Under the pieces are notes generated by a model. It was not told the origin of the DNA, did not search any database, and worked only from the letters and a program-made list of their open reading frames with translations. Both the position numbers and the translations under genes were made by a program. This document shows, piece by piece, positions 48,411 through 60,345 of a stretch of DNA of 64,000 nt. The DNA lies in assembly GCA_013397865.1 (NCBI GenBank), contig VZTI01000922.1, forward strand, positions 1,404,103 to 1,468,102, read 5' to 3'. Source of the DNA: Struthidea cinerea. Its lineage: Eukaryota > Chordata > Aves > Passeriformes > Corcoracidae. Position 1 is the stretch's first letter; each line of letters begins with the position of its first letter.

Positions 48411-51400
48411 ACCGAGTAGCACTGTTACCTTTTCTGTGCTCTGCTTCAGCTGACTAGTTTTCAGGTTTTTTCTTATCTCTGCTAGTCAGTAGAAAAACAA
48501 ATTAAAATAACATATTTACTAGTAGGCCAGTGAAAATCATCAGTGTTGCTGCAGTTCAAACCATTTTTCCCTCAATAAATATTGTAATGCAGGGACTGAA
48601 AGGATGGGGCTGTTGCCTTTAAACTGGTACAATGGGGATGATTCATAGGGATTGATTATGTCTCCCACTATACTTTCTCCAGAGGCAAACCATTGTACAA
48701 GTCAATCTTCATTCTTTAAAATATCATCAGAGAATATTAGATCCTTTTATTATAGCAGTAATTCTATCAGGCTGCTAACATGCATGTTAAATTTTGCATA
48801 GTGTGCATGAATAGTGTTGAGTTCAAACTGATTCTAGTTAACGAAATATAACATTTGATGGAAGCAATTAATAAAAAGGTTTTATTAAAAAAAATAAACT
48901 TAATATTTACTGTGTTACCACTGTAAAAACATTCCCTGAAGAAAATTGTTATAAAGGAACTAAGTATAGGAAGGTGATTTCTTAAATAAGAGTCGTTAAC
49001 TCATAATCTACAATTGATTGCAATGTCAGTTGCTACGTTATGGACATATGTGTAGGTTTAATGCAATTTAAGTAATTTGTTCCAATTAAATTCACATTGA
49101 TTTAATTTTCCTGAATGTTCTAATTTATAAAATTGTTGAAGGAAGGACTGGTGATCTTAATGATAGGAAAGTTGTTGTTCAAGCTATAGGGAAAACACCC
49201 TGCAGAAGGAAACACTACTTCTAGAAACTGAGATTATCATTTTAAGTTATCTTCTCTGATCTGTAAGAGTCTGCTTCTAAAAATAGAACCACATTAAAGT
49301 AAATAACATTTCCCAACATTTAAGTAGGATTAATTCAGCTGAATAAAACATGTATCCTTACCTGGCAACTTCTAATATTGCTCACATAAAAACTCTTATA
49401 TATTTACTTATGCAAAATAACATGTACATATCAATGTCTGCCTTAAAATCATTAGCTTCCCACTGACTTTCTGTGCAGCAATATAATCAAAACTTAAGGG
49501 AAAAATAATTCACTGCAGCTACTTTGTGTAAAACCAGAATGATCTCAAGCTACAGCAATAAAGAATTTCTGTTCTGCAAAAGGATAGGTGGGAAAAAAAC
49601 GATGAAGGAATTCAAACTAATTAGTCTATGTAAAGGTTAGGTACACTGCTTAGAGCAATGATAAAATTGTGGCTCTTTGGTAAAACAACATGGTTGTCAT
49701 AGCTGTTTAATACTTGTTCTCTTTCTTACTCTGAAAAATGGGAACAATAAGTACTGAACTGCCATGTTGGCAGAGATAAGACAATAAACATCTCTGGCAA
49801 TATCCAGTTATTATTACAAAAAGAGAAAGAGAACAAAGACCGTTCTAACCTCAAAAAACCTTGTAATGCAACTACAAACTCTGTTCTCTGTGTACTAGAT
49901 ATTCAAATTCCCAAAGGGGAAATATTTTGCAAAACGAGCTCACTGCCCTGCACTCAGACAACAAAGGATTTCTATTGTGGAGGTACCACTCACCCAGCTT
50001 TAGGCCAGGGACATATTGTGCACCTTGATTTACGACTGTACTTCATTAATTCCATCAGCTATCTGTAGACACAATAATACAAGAGTTTCTTACACCTCTC
50101 ATATGATTTCTGAGTTTTGAATGTGGTTATGTCTGGGAGAATTCATCTGCTGTTTAGGAATATAGAAGTAAAAACAAACAAAAAAATGTGGCAGAGTCTA
50201 AGGTATCTGTTAAATAGATACTTAGTTCTGAAAAGCCAGTGAAATGCCTTTTTAAACCTTCTCCAAATACATGTCTACTGAACATATGAGAATATCTTCC
50301 CACCAAATGAAGTCAGAATTTGACTAAAGAGAGCAGGAAAGCCTGAGGATATTGTCAACATCCAAAGGAACTTACATCAGCAAGAAGCGTGTTAAATAAA
50401 ATCTGTATACTTATATACAGATTTAAAGGGAAAAATAAAGTAATAACACTATGTGGTATTAAAGCTGGTATTTAAGTTGATGTTGCTGCATGTATTTAAA
50501 CACTGGAGAAGAGTAAAATGCAGAATCTAAATCCTTATAACAGAAGTGTTTTCAGCTTGCTGCACCAGATGGGAAACCTCACCCTTGTCACCTGACGGGT
50601 TATAACTGTGACTTTTCGCCCTTGTGTGCTTGTGCCATTTCTCTTACAGCTCTTAGTGAGACTTAAAAGTTGAGAAGTTTAGTCTTTAAGGCCTTTTCAG
50701 AATCACTCCAGATAAACACTAATTCTAGGTAGGTTAAACACTTTTCTCTTTCTATGTGATAAAAGAAACAATAAATAACACAGATTCAAATAAAGCATCC
50801 AAAATTATTAACAAGGCATTTCTCTGCAAATGTAGATTTTTGTAAAAACAAAGATTATTTGCACTCCAGCATTGGAAAATGATAAATAGTACCTCCTCCC
50901 TGCCCCTACCAGCAATTCCCATCCCTGACTGATCTACTTCTTTCTAAATCACTTAAGGTTTTTACTGGGTCTTCTGGATGGTCCCATCAGAATACAATAC
51001 TTAATAGGAACAGCCATGACTTTTTCCAAGTGAGAGAAAGACTATTCACTCCCAGAATTTAAGAACTGTACTAGAGACTGCCACCAAGAACAAATCACTT
51101 GAATAGTGAACCTATTAACAGCTCTTTGGTTCCCTCCCTGTATATAAAATCTTCCTGATTTTATAACAATGCTAAATTCAGTGTGTTTCTGCTCCTACTG
51201 GATTGATTAGTTTTATTATCTGGAGTAATCCTTTCCCAAGGTCCCTAACTTTTTAACACAACTGTTTGCAATTTTAGAGGTAATGAACAATCTCGTCCAG
51301 GACTTCTTCTACAAAGAAGCCTTCCAACTATTATCCAAAGACTAAAAATCTATGCAAAAGAATTCATTTCCTAGCAGAATAATCATATGGTTTCTCTAGG

Positions 51401-51974
51401 TATGTATAACCATGATATTTCCTGATCACTTAGAATTTGTGTCCCTTTCAGATCATTTTTATCATTGTGTAGATAGTGCTAACTTTATGAATTAGTATTG
51501 GATAAGTCTCAGCTGTTTTTGCTGATGATTAACTGAAAAAAAATCTTTCTTTAATCTATCAAGTTCCTGCTGCAAAGTACTCTAAGCCAACAAATTGCTT
51601 TACTCAGTGTATAGTAATGTCTTTGCACCTAATATATGAAGGGAATTATTATTAATGAGATTATTATGCTTTGCAGTTCTCACGCAACACACTGATCATT
51701 TACTTCACTCTGAAAAGAGAAAGAGCAAGCTATAGAACTGTCAAAATATGTGCCATGCCTGCTGAATTGATGAAGTACTGAATAAGGAAGGAACCTGCCT
51801 CTGAACCTTTATCAGGTTGTATTTTCTGATAAGCCGTGATATGGGATGTAAGACTCTGCTCTGTGCTGTGTCTCTGAATCAGTTACAGCACTACAAAATG
51901 TCTCTAACATAGCAAACACTGTTCATGAGTAGAAATGGACTAGACCCAGAGTAGAGTATAGAGACTCATGCCCA
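48411..51974. other. 3.6-kb AT-rich non-coding stretch
   Basis: No gene, RNA or repeat recognised. Confidence 0.5.
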
Positions 51975-51980
51975 GGTATG

Positions 51981-52340
51981 TGTAGATGCTGAAAAGCTGT
52001 GGCAGAGAAACTTTCCAGCTTTCTGCAGCATTCGGTGAGAATACTGCTTTCCCATGCGAGCTGGCTGAGAAACAGTTTGTTATTTTGTAAACTATTTCAC
52101 AGCTGCAAGTTGTTTGCAGGATTGTTATGGAGTACATTGAGACACACACTTGGAATGAGTGTTACATCGTTCAGCCAATCACTTTGGTGGGTGGCTGTTC
52201 AATAGTCCAATCATGTCATTCTTCTATTGCAAACCAAGTTATAAAAGACTGATTTAATTATTAATATATAAGACATTACTCTCCTGAACTTGGACTCTCG
52301 TGTCATTATTTCTCGCCAATCTCGGTACGTCACAACGACA
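51981..52340 (+). mobile_element. Solo LTR, family B copy 1
   Basis: A 360-bp element starting TGTAGATGCTGAAAAGC and ending CACAACGACA. It is flanked by GGTATG (51975-51980) and AGTATG (52341-52346), a 6-bp target duplication with one change. Internally there are two CCAAT boxes (about 52174 and 52207) and TATAAAAG (52240-52247), giving plus orientation. The U5 has GGACTCTCGTGTCATTATTTC and CTCGGTACG. A second copy at 58863-59230 aligns along its whole length. No retroviral interior adjoins it. The open frames here on both strands are LTR shadows. Confidence 0.86.
52240..52247 (+). promoter_or_regulatory. LTR TATA box
   Basis: TATAAAAG downstream of two CCAAT boxes in the family B LTR; conserved at 59133-59140 in copy 2. 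Confidence 0.6.
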
Positions 52341-52346
52341 AGTATG

Positions 52347-55300
52347 TCCTTACTTTATGCTTGCTTGCATCTCTGATCCATGGTGAGAGGGCAAAGGAGA
52401 GAAGTTACGGATTTTATAATATCCAAATCCTGATTCACCCTACTTTCACATTTCCTTCTCTTCCTAGGCAAGAAAATATCAAAGAAGCACACTAAAGGGA
52501 ATGTTGTCACGGGAAGTCTACCTTGGTTTTACAAGGAGAGTAGCTACTTGACTATTGGTTGGGAAGTCTCACTGCATGACAGCACTGCAATGAAGCTAAA
52601 CTCTTTCCACAAATCTGAAGACAAAAACAGTGTGAGGAAGCCCACCAGAGGGAGGATGGTTAGAAGGATTCAGGTAGGCATGACAGGGGAGTAAGGCTAC
52701 CTCCAAAGACAGTAGGTGCTAAGACAACTGCTTCAGACTCCCTAGCTTCTGACGTTCAGCTGGAAATCACAGTGAATTTAGTCCTAGTGTTTTGTTTCAT
52801 TTTACAGTGACATAAAAACCTATAAATCTAATGTGGCTGTGGAAAATATGACACTTAAATATCTTGAGTGTCTCAGCAAATTGCAGACTAGATTTGTGTG
52901 ACTTAAAGGGAAAACATCGAAGAGCATCATCAGAAATGTGAACAGAAACAAGCATACCAACTGCAACCTAATCTGATTTCTAAACCACACCATGGTGTTA
53001 TTTACATAAACTTCAATTGATTTTCATAAAAACTGGGTGAAAGCACAAAGAAATGCCTGGTCTCATAGACACTGACATCGATGAGATCTACCATGGAACA
53101 ATGACTGATCTTCAGATTACTATGTTTACCATATGGTAGCCTTCATAGTAGATACAGAGCAATCCATTTAACTTTTGCATTGTAAACATGAATTTTTGAA
53201 ATATATAAACTCTGAGGGAAAAAAAAAAGATGATAATGTAAAATGTTCTCACTCTTCCATCTCAAGTCGTTCTGTGCAGTTTAGATGACAGACTATTTGT
53301 AAAGTTTGTAAAACAAAGTTTTGAGATGTACATGTATATGTATATATACAAAAAGTCAATTTAGATTTACTGTAGCTTTAACAGCTCCAGAACAGCAATC
53401 TTTATGTGTCTAATTTTATGCTCTCTCTTCTCTTATAGACAATCATTCTTTCTTGAAGTACCTACAGTGTGTGTTTGTAAATGGTATATTCAGCCATAAA
53501 ACTTGCTGAATTTAGTACTTTATGCTCTTGCACACTTCAGTAGCTTTAATGTATCCTAGATTTACAGAGCTGTGTTGTTTTTCAAATGTATTTTTTTAAT
53601 TTTTGTAAAAACACAAAATCTTTTAACAGATCTTAGAGTACTCTATGTATCAGCAGCTACAATTTAAAAGTCCAAACTAGTATAGTGCTTTGTTTCACAC
53701 TGCACCATATGTTTATTTATTGTGACCTTATATGTCATTAACACTTATCACCAATACCTTTAAATACTGTATCCTGTATGCACCCGTTGCTGGCTGGTGT
53801 AGTTTTACTACAAATGTTTGTTTTAACTGTGCTTAACCTAAAATATTCATTTTAGCTTTTTACCTGAAAATGGGCACGAAAACTACATTTAATATTTTCC
53901 TGTACATTTGCCAGTTTGCTAAAGCTACCTATAACCCGATGTTAAAAAGTTCTTTAAATCCATAAAGCAGAAGACTGTGTCTGAAGTGTTTGTATAGTTT
54001 CTCTATTCCTATGGAAGTCTACACAAAAGTGCAATGTAAAATAGAAACTCCAGACTGATGACTTTAACCACCTACCATGTACACCAACAGTCCGAGTTGA
54101 TCCTTATGGCTCCTTACAGGTAGAAGAATCTCAAGAGATGGGAGCAGGTGAAGATTATTCATAATTTCAGGATAAATAATTTGAATTTCAGGAGAGTTTC
54201 TTAGTACTTCTAAACAATAATTAATGTCTGTAGTGTGTAAAGTTGTCCCCGATGCCAGGAACCTATGGAAAATTAACATTGCCCTCAGGAGCTGGCAATG
54301 CACTGCAGTCTCCTGGAAACTGCTTGCAAGAGGCTAAGTAAGCATGAGTGCACTGATGACAGAGGGGCTACCTCCTATGCAACCTTCTGACATGTAAAGC
54401 AATGTATCTGGGCCATAGTGTATTTCAAAACATATTTTTCAACACAATGGCTCTCCATACGAAGAGAATGGTGACAAAATAACTTTTTAAATCTACAAAA
54501 ATCCACTTTATGTTCTCATGTAAAGGTAGCTGAACAAACCATATTACTACTCCCTTTGTTAAGCAGATTTACTTCTCAAAGGTTTTCTCTTGATGTTAAC
54601 CTGGCAGGACCAATTTATTACTGACCTGATCTCATTAGTTGTAAGCAATTAAAGGACTAATTGCGAATCAGTCTGCTATAGCAGTATTCTCAACTTACAT
54701 TTAAAGAGTTCATATACCAAAATTGTGCCCTAAGAAACAGTTCCATTGACAGAATCATAACACGTGGATATGGTACCATAATCTGAGTAACTGTTGCACA
54801 ACAGAACTCCTGCGGTTGTAAGAAGAAACAAGCCACGTACTTACATACCCATATGTGTACACAGAGATGATTCAGGGGCATGTGCAGCAGTGCACCCACT
54901 GTAGCCAATCGGCTCCCCAGAATAGTTCACGAATCACACTTCCATGAAGAAACCTGGAAACCACTCTTCCAATAAGTTCCAGATACCAGAAAATCCTGTA
55001 AAACATAGAAGTGTCTTAGAATTTGACATAACATAACTATAAAAAACCTATACTATACATGGCAAACTTGCTCAGCCAACAGGACATTTCTTCATTTCTG
55101 TCAGCTTGATTTAGAATAAATAGAATCATTATTATTATTAAACCACTACTCAATGTATAATAAATTGAGAGAGGCAGACGGAAGGAGAGGATTATGTGAT
55201 TGTTAATATCTTTCCTTAGGATCTGTATTTCCCAAACTTAAATAAAACCCATATTTTGCAAGCATGAGAAGACCCCTATTGAGCTAAACTTATGCAGCAA

Positions 55301-57779
55301 AAGAAAAGCAGAACGTTGTTGTTAAGTGTGACAATCTAATAAAAGGAATTGTTTTATAAAATCCAATTTTAGGAAAAAAATAAATATACTTATAAGCCTT
55401 TTCAAGATTTTGAAAGCATTGCTGAAGCAAGGCAAATTAAAGGTATGAGGTATGCTTCTTGAGTACCAACAACCTATGCTTAGAGACAGTATTTGAATAT
55501 TATTCCTCAAGCAAATTCTTCCACCTACAGCATCTCAGGTGCTTATTGAAGAAATATCTTTAGTGTCTGATGACCTAAATAAATGGTAGTAGCATGTATT
55601 GAAATTACACATAATTTCTGGAAAAAAAATTTTGAAAAGGGAATTTAAGTACATACCAGATTAATTTTTGTGGATATTAAAAAAAAAAAAAAAAAGATAT
55701 TTGGTCTACATAATATGAGAATTCTTGGGATATTTTACTCTTTATAAAAGTGAAGGACCTACATAGCAGCTGAATGTACAAATAATTTTTATTGAAATTT
55801 CTATCTACAAGTATAAACAAGGCATTACAGTTCCCAAAGACAGAAGCATGTGGAATTAATTTCTATTTTCTGGTTTTGTATTTTGAAAATAATGTTCACA
55901 GTGTATGGCAGGCCATTAACTACTCTGTCACAACTCTGGTTACGTTTTTTTTGTTCTCAGTTTCATGAAAATATTGTTTCTCATACTTTTTGTCTGACTT
56001 AAAGGTTTCTTTTAACTTAACTTTGCTATACATCATGAAATTGAATTTAAAAGCACAAAACATCTAGGTGAAACTATGGAGAACAACCAGCAAACTTGGT
56101 GTAATTTTCAATGGATTTTCTGCTAGCTAACCATGAAAACAAAAACTGTCAAGGCCAGACAGAAAGTTTCAGTTTATCTTTCTTTTTTTTTTTTTTTCCA
56201 CAAGACAAAATCATTTGATATGTTAGTTCTATCAACTGCTCTTTCATGAATTCACTGTTTCACCTACTCACATTTATTAACACAGCATGACATCAATTCT
56301 GTGAATGAACTGTTCTTATTGCTATTTTTATTATGAGTCCTATGCCTAAATTCCCATTTCCTTCTGTAATGATCATTTTTGATGAGCATGCATTGCTGAT
56401 TTTTTCCTCATCAGAAATTCAGTGGATCTTCATGGTTCTTTTTATGCTACATTCCTTATTCCTATGTTCATAACCCTCACAGCTTGCTAAGTTAAAAGTT
56501 TTATCTTTCAATATTTAAATTACATCTAGTTCATTGTATCATTAAACAGAAAGATTTGAACTTTAAATGATGTGATTCAACAGAGAAAAGTAAAGATTTT
56601 TATGACTGTGAAAAAATTTTGGAGGGTTACCTTATACATAGGAATATAATTAAGAGTTATATAGAGAGTAACAATATAAATTAATATATACACTTATTCA
56701 TAGACATAGATTAGATATAGATACAGATGTGCTACACATATAGACTGGCCTTTACAGATTTAGATAAACAAAGGAGAAGAGCCGTATTGATCAGGTGATT
56801 ATAATTGCAGCTTCATCTTCAAGATAACAAATATGCTTAAACAGCTTCACCCAGTAAAGACAGTTTTATAATCCCTTTCAAAGAGAAAGATCATCATGAG
56901 GTGATCACACTGTATTGGGAATAAGAGCATTAAGTTCTTACAACAGTGAATAAAAATGCTATTTCCTTACGACAGGTACTAGTTTTGAGCAGCCCTTTTA
57001 GTGCTTAGTATCCCCCTTCACTTTGTGGTGAGAAAAGCTGCCAGAGTGGTGTCATAACATTACACAGGGATCCCCTATCACTACATAGTGATCCCCCTGC
57101 AGCACATCACTGCTGTTTTTTCCAACCAAGATGGGGTGCTGAGCCAGGTGTGATCAGACAACCATATGTCCATGCATAGCTAAAACAAATTTCAAATATT
57201 GTCTTAAAAACTACACTGAATTACACCTTTCCTAAATCACATGAAGGGAGAAAAAATTCTCTTTCCCATTTCTCAGCAAAAAAGTAAGCAGTTGTTGCTG
57301 CTCCAAGGTTATATGATTTCAGAATTTCATTTTTGTTATAAAAATACACAATAACACAGTTATTACTTTATCCTGAAGTGATGTCAGGGAAATATTGTTG
57401 CAATAATTACATAGGTCTTTACTTGACAGAACAGTTCCTTTTTGTGGCTTCTTTCCCTTTTGAACCTTTCAACAACACAATTTTACTTGCAAAAATGATC
57501 ATGCTAAGTGACATTCAAGTTTGTACAACTTTTACAACGCATCCATAGCATGACAACAAATTTGCAGAAAGGCACTTGTAACAACTTAAAGCTTTTTTTA
57601 CATACAGCTGACTTTTGTGATAGGAGGTGTTTCATACTGGTGGGTGGTTTAGCTTCTAATATTCATATAAATTATCCACTTTTAGGAAGAGATATAGTCT
57701 TAAGATTCTTTTTTAAACTTCCTAATGGGAACGTTTTCCAAGTTTTAAGACTTTCTTTGCCATGTTGTAAAGTGTGATA
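52347..57779. other. 5.4-kb AT-rich non-coding stretch
   Basis: No gene is supported. The part at 53430-54050 has the texture of a 3' UTR or conserved non-coding DNA (see findings), but this is impression only. Homopolymers lie at 55679-55695 and 56183-56198. A small palindromic ATCACTA-CA-TAGTGAT lies near 57079. Confidence 0.45.
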
Positions 57780-58796
57780 CCCAACCCAAAAGGCTACCTA
57801 GCCACTTCATCACTAAGGGCACAGTTATGCCCTGTGCATTTACACTGTCTCACCTTTACATCGCTACTGATGCTCTGTGGGAGCTGCTCCTTGGGCACTC
57901 CCACAGTCCTGCTTTCTCTTTCTCAAGAGCATGGGCTCCTCCCCAGCAAAGCCTCCTCAAATACTGAATATTGCAAAGACCTCTGAGCTCAATGGCTCTG
58001 GGCTCCCTGAGCCTCCCTTGGTGCCATGGGCCCTCACACAGCCTGCCCAGACCTGTTAGAGCAGTAAAGGGAAGGATGCAGGAACCCCTAAGAGAAGAAT
58101 AAAATGGGTGCCATCTGCCGCAGGACCAAATCTAAACAGCTGTCTGTACTACCTGAGGGATGAGAGATGGGAATAAGATCAGGTATCTTTTACTTAATCT
58201 GCTCATTCTTTTGCACTAATGCTGCTGTGCCACTAGTGTGATTTATAAGTAATAATGCTTGTCAAAAGGAAATTGCTGCTGTTTCTGGCCATGCATAACT
58301 TGTCAAAATTAAATACACACTTTACACTAGGGATGCTGTCACCTCTGCTGCACCTCATTAGGCAAATTGAATTCATAAAATCTTAAATACTGTTGGGCCT
58401 GAGCTTCCCTCAACCACAAAATTCAAGTCACCAAATTACTCTAATTATCCTCTTACAGCTGGGTTATTTTTTGCTGGGAATGTATTTCAGAACTTGTCCA
58501 GTGTCACTGCATGGTGTCTACCTATGACTGCCTTGTCATGGAGGTGTGGGGCATAGCGCTGCCTTTGCTCTCACCCCATGAGAACTGCAAGCCTGCCCTG
58601 GCTTTGAACATGCCATGGAGCTGCACATGCACAGCTTTGCCCCTGGAGGTGACAGTTTCTTTGAATTTAAGCCAGAGCTGCACAAAAAGTCAGGGTGCCG
58701 AATCAGCTATATGCACTGCTCTGGTGGAGTGAGGGTAGCAATGATGCCCATGGTGAATTCTCCATGCTTAAGGGAAAAATTGTTTCTGTGCAATAT
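57780..58796. other. Two moderately GC-rich patches, origin unknown
   Basis: Segments 57780-58100 and 58500-58760 are GC-richer than the surroundings and hold short open frames of 60-73 codons without recognisable domains. They may be old repeats or decayed retrogenes; nothing identifies them. Confidence 0.4.
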
Positions 58797-58862
58797 ATTT
58801 AGATATAGATATAGATATAGATAGATATAGATATAGATATAGATTACATAGATATAGATAGA
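58797..58862. repeat. (GATATA)n microsatellite, left part
   Basis: A degenerate TAGATA/GATATA array that runs up to the family B LTR; similar words resume on the far side (59231-59320). Confidence 0.92.
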
Positions 58863-59230
58863 TATAGGTGCTAAAAAGCTAGAAGCAGAGAAATTCTTCA
58901 GCCTTTTCTCAATATTCTGTGAGAAGACTGTCTTTCCTATGGAAACTATTTTAAACAAGGTCACAGTTTCATAAACTTCTTGCACCTGCAGGCTGTTTTG
59001 CAAGATTGTTATGGCCTTGACTTTGAAAATATTTTGGAATAGGTATCTTAGAACTTGGCCAATCCCCTCAAGGGGTGGATGGCCGAGGAACCAATTACCT
59101 ATTGCCATTCAACACACTTTTGCCATCTATCCTATAAAAGTAGTTAGAAAATTATTAAAAGGGCTTCCACTTGTTCATAAGCCTGGACTCTATGTCATTT
59201 TCTTTACCCGTCTCGGACATAACAACAACA
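58863..59230 (+). mobile_element. Solo LTR, family B copy 2, inside a microsatellite
   Basis: A 368-bp copy of the 51981-52340 LTR. Shared blocks include the start (TATAGGTGCTAAAAAGC for TGTAGATGCTGAAAAGC), the AGGATTGTTATGG/AAGATTGTTATGG block, CCAAT boxes, TATAAAAG (59133-59140) and TCTCGGAC near the end. The first dinucleotide has mutated from TG to TA. The 133-codon minus frame across 58707-59108 runs through the microsatellite and LTR and is not a gene. The target duplication cannot be recognised because the flanks are microsatellite. Confidence 0.82.
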
Positions 59231-59320
59231 TTAGATTTAGATATAGACGTAGACAAAAATAGATAAATATAAATATAGGTGATAGATATAGGTACAGATA
59301 TAGACACGTACAGATATGTA
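59231..59320. repeat. (GATATA)n microsatellite, right part
   Basis: Degenerate TAGATA/ATAGGT words that continue the array interrupted at 58862. Confidence 0.8.
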
Positions 59321-59584
59321 TCCTCAGTCTATCCTAAAGAAATATAATTTCAATTTACAAACCTTATTTCTAAAAAGGTAGTCTTTCACCTGTGTTGAAG
59401 TTCCAAAATGAAACTGTCAGGACAAACCCCTCTACACTAGTATGGTTAGAAAATCAGGGTAATTTAGAATGAGAAAAAAAGCATGGAAGCATGCATGCAT
59501 ATAAAATCAGCTAGTGGGAATTCTCAGACTAAATATGTTAAAGATGTAAATTATAATGATGGCTTGTGTAGACGTTAAACAAAA

Positions 59585-60025
59585 TGATGCCTTGATGGGA
59601 CTGCCTGAAAACAGAGGCTAGACAAAATTAAGACAATAAAAACAGGTATGTATTGAAGGGCCTCCAAGGTACACTTTGGGGCAGTCAAAAGCCTTCAGAA
59701 AGGCTACATCCAAAATGGACCCCTGGGTCACAGGTTTTCATACTTTTATAAGTTTGGTCCATTTGCATATTGGGATTAATTCTCCAATTGCAGTTTCAGG
59801 TAATGATGTCATTGCCCCAAGTGTGTTCCGTCTTTTTAGAGGCTTTGTTTACGTATTTCAGGGCCTGGGACAGTGAGGTGTTCTTGAGTCTCAGGCCTAG
59901 AGAGGCTTTGTTATGTCTAACCAGAATGGGAGAACAGCAGCTAACAGGCTATATGGAGTTTCAGATTTACACTCTAAAGCAGTACAGGATCTGGAAAATA
60001 TAAAAGCTAAAATCCTAAGGCATCA
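59585..60025 (-). mobile_element. Solo LTR, family A copy 3
   Basis: A 441-bp reverse-oriented copy of the 652-1077 LTR. Plus-strand reading begins TGATGCC and ends GGCATCA. AAAA flanks both sides (59581-59584; 60026-60029), consistent with the 4-bp duplication of copy 1, although A-rich DNA makes this weak. The TATA block reads ACTTTTATAAGTTTGG on the plus strand. The poly(A) block has changed (GGTATGTATTGAAGGG), so AATAAA is lost in this copy. Confidence 0.88.
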
Positions 60026-60114
60026 AAAATGTTTATCATGGTCACCTTTTTCTTTCATAAATTGGTTGCAATAGAAATAAAGATAGGGAAGATTAATTCT
60101 ACCCCAACCAAAAC

Positions 60115-60345
60115 CAGCACAAATGGCCACAAAGAGAAATATAGGAAATTACATAGGAAAAAATGAAAAAAGTTTTTTTTACTGTGAGAGTGGTCAAATA
60201 CTGGGACAGGTTGCTCAGTTAGGTTGTGCAATTCTCACCCCTGGAAATATTCAACACTTGACTAGATATTTTCTGGGACAAACTGTTCTAGTTGGCGCTG
60301 CTTGAGGAGGGTGCTTGGACTAGATGACGTCCAAGATTGATAATG
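60115..60345 (+). mobile_element. CR1 LINE 3' region, older copy
   Basis: Landmarks ACTGTGAGAGTGGTCAAATA, CTGGGACAGGTTGCTCAG, CACCCCTGGAAATATTCAAC and GGAGGGTGCTTGGACTAGAT (to 60325). The terminal octamer tail is missing; an isolated ACTATGATTTA near 60402 may be its displaced remnant. More diverged than the other CR1 copies here. Confidence 0.8.

Noticed and set aside
57074..57105. Hairpin ATCACTA-CA-TAGTGAT considered as a small RNA precursor
   Set aside because: The stem is only 7 bp with a 2-nt loop and does not extend into a miRNA-length duplex.
58707..59108. 133-codon minus-strand frame with YIYIYLYLYL stretch
   Set aside because: The repetitive peptide is translated GATATA microsatellite, and the rest is LTR.
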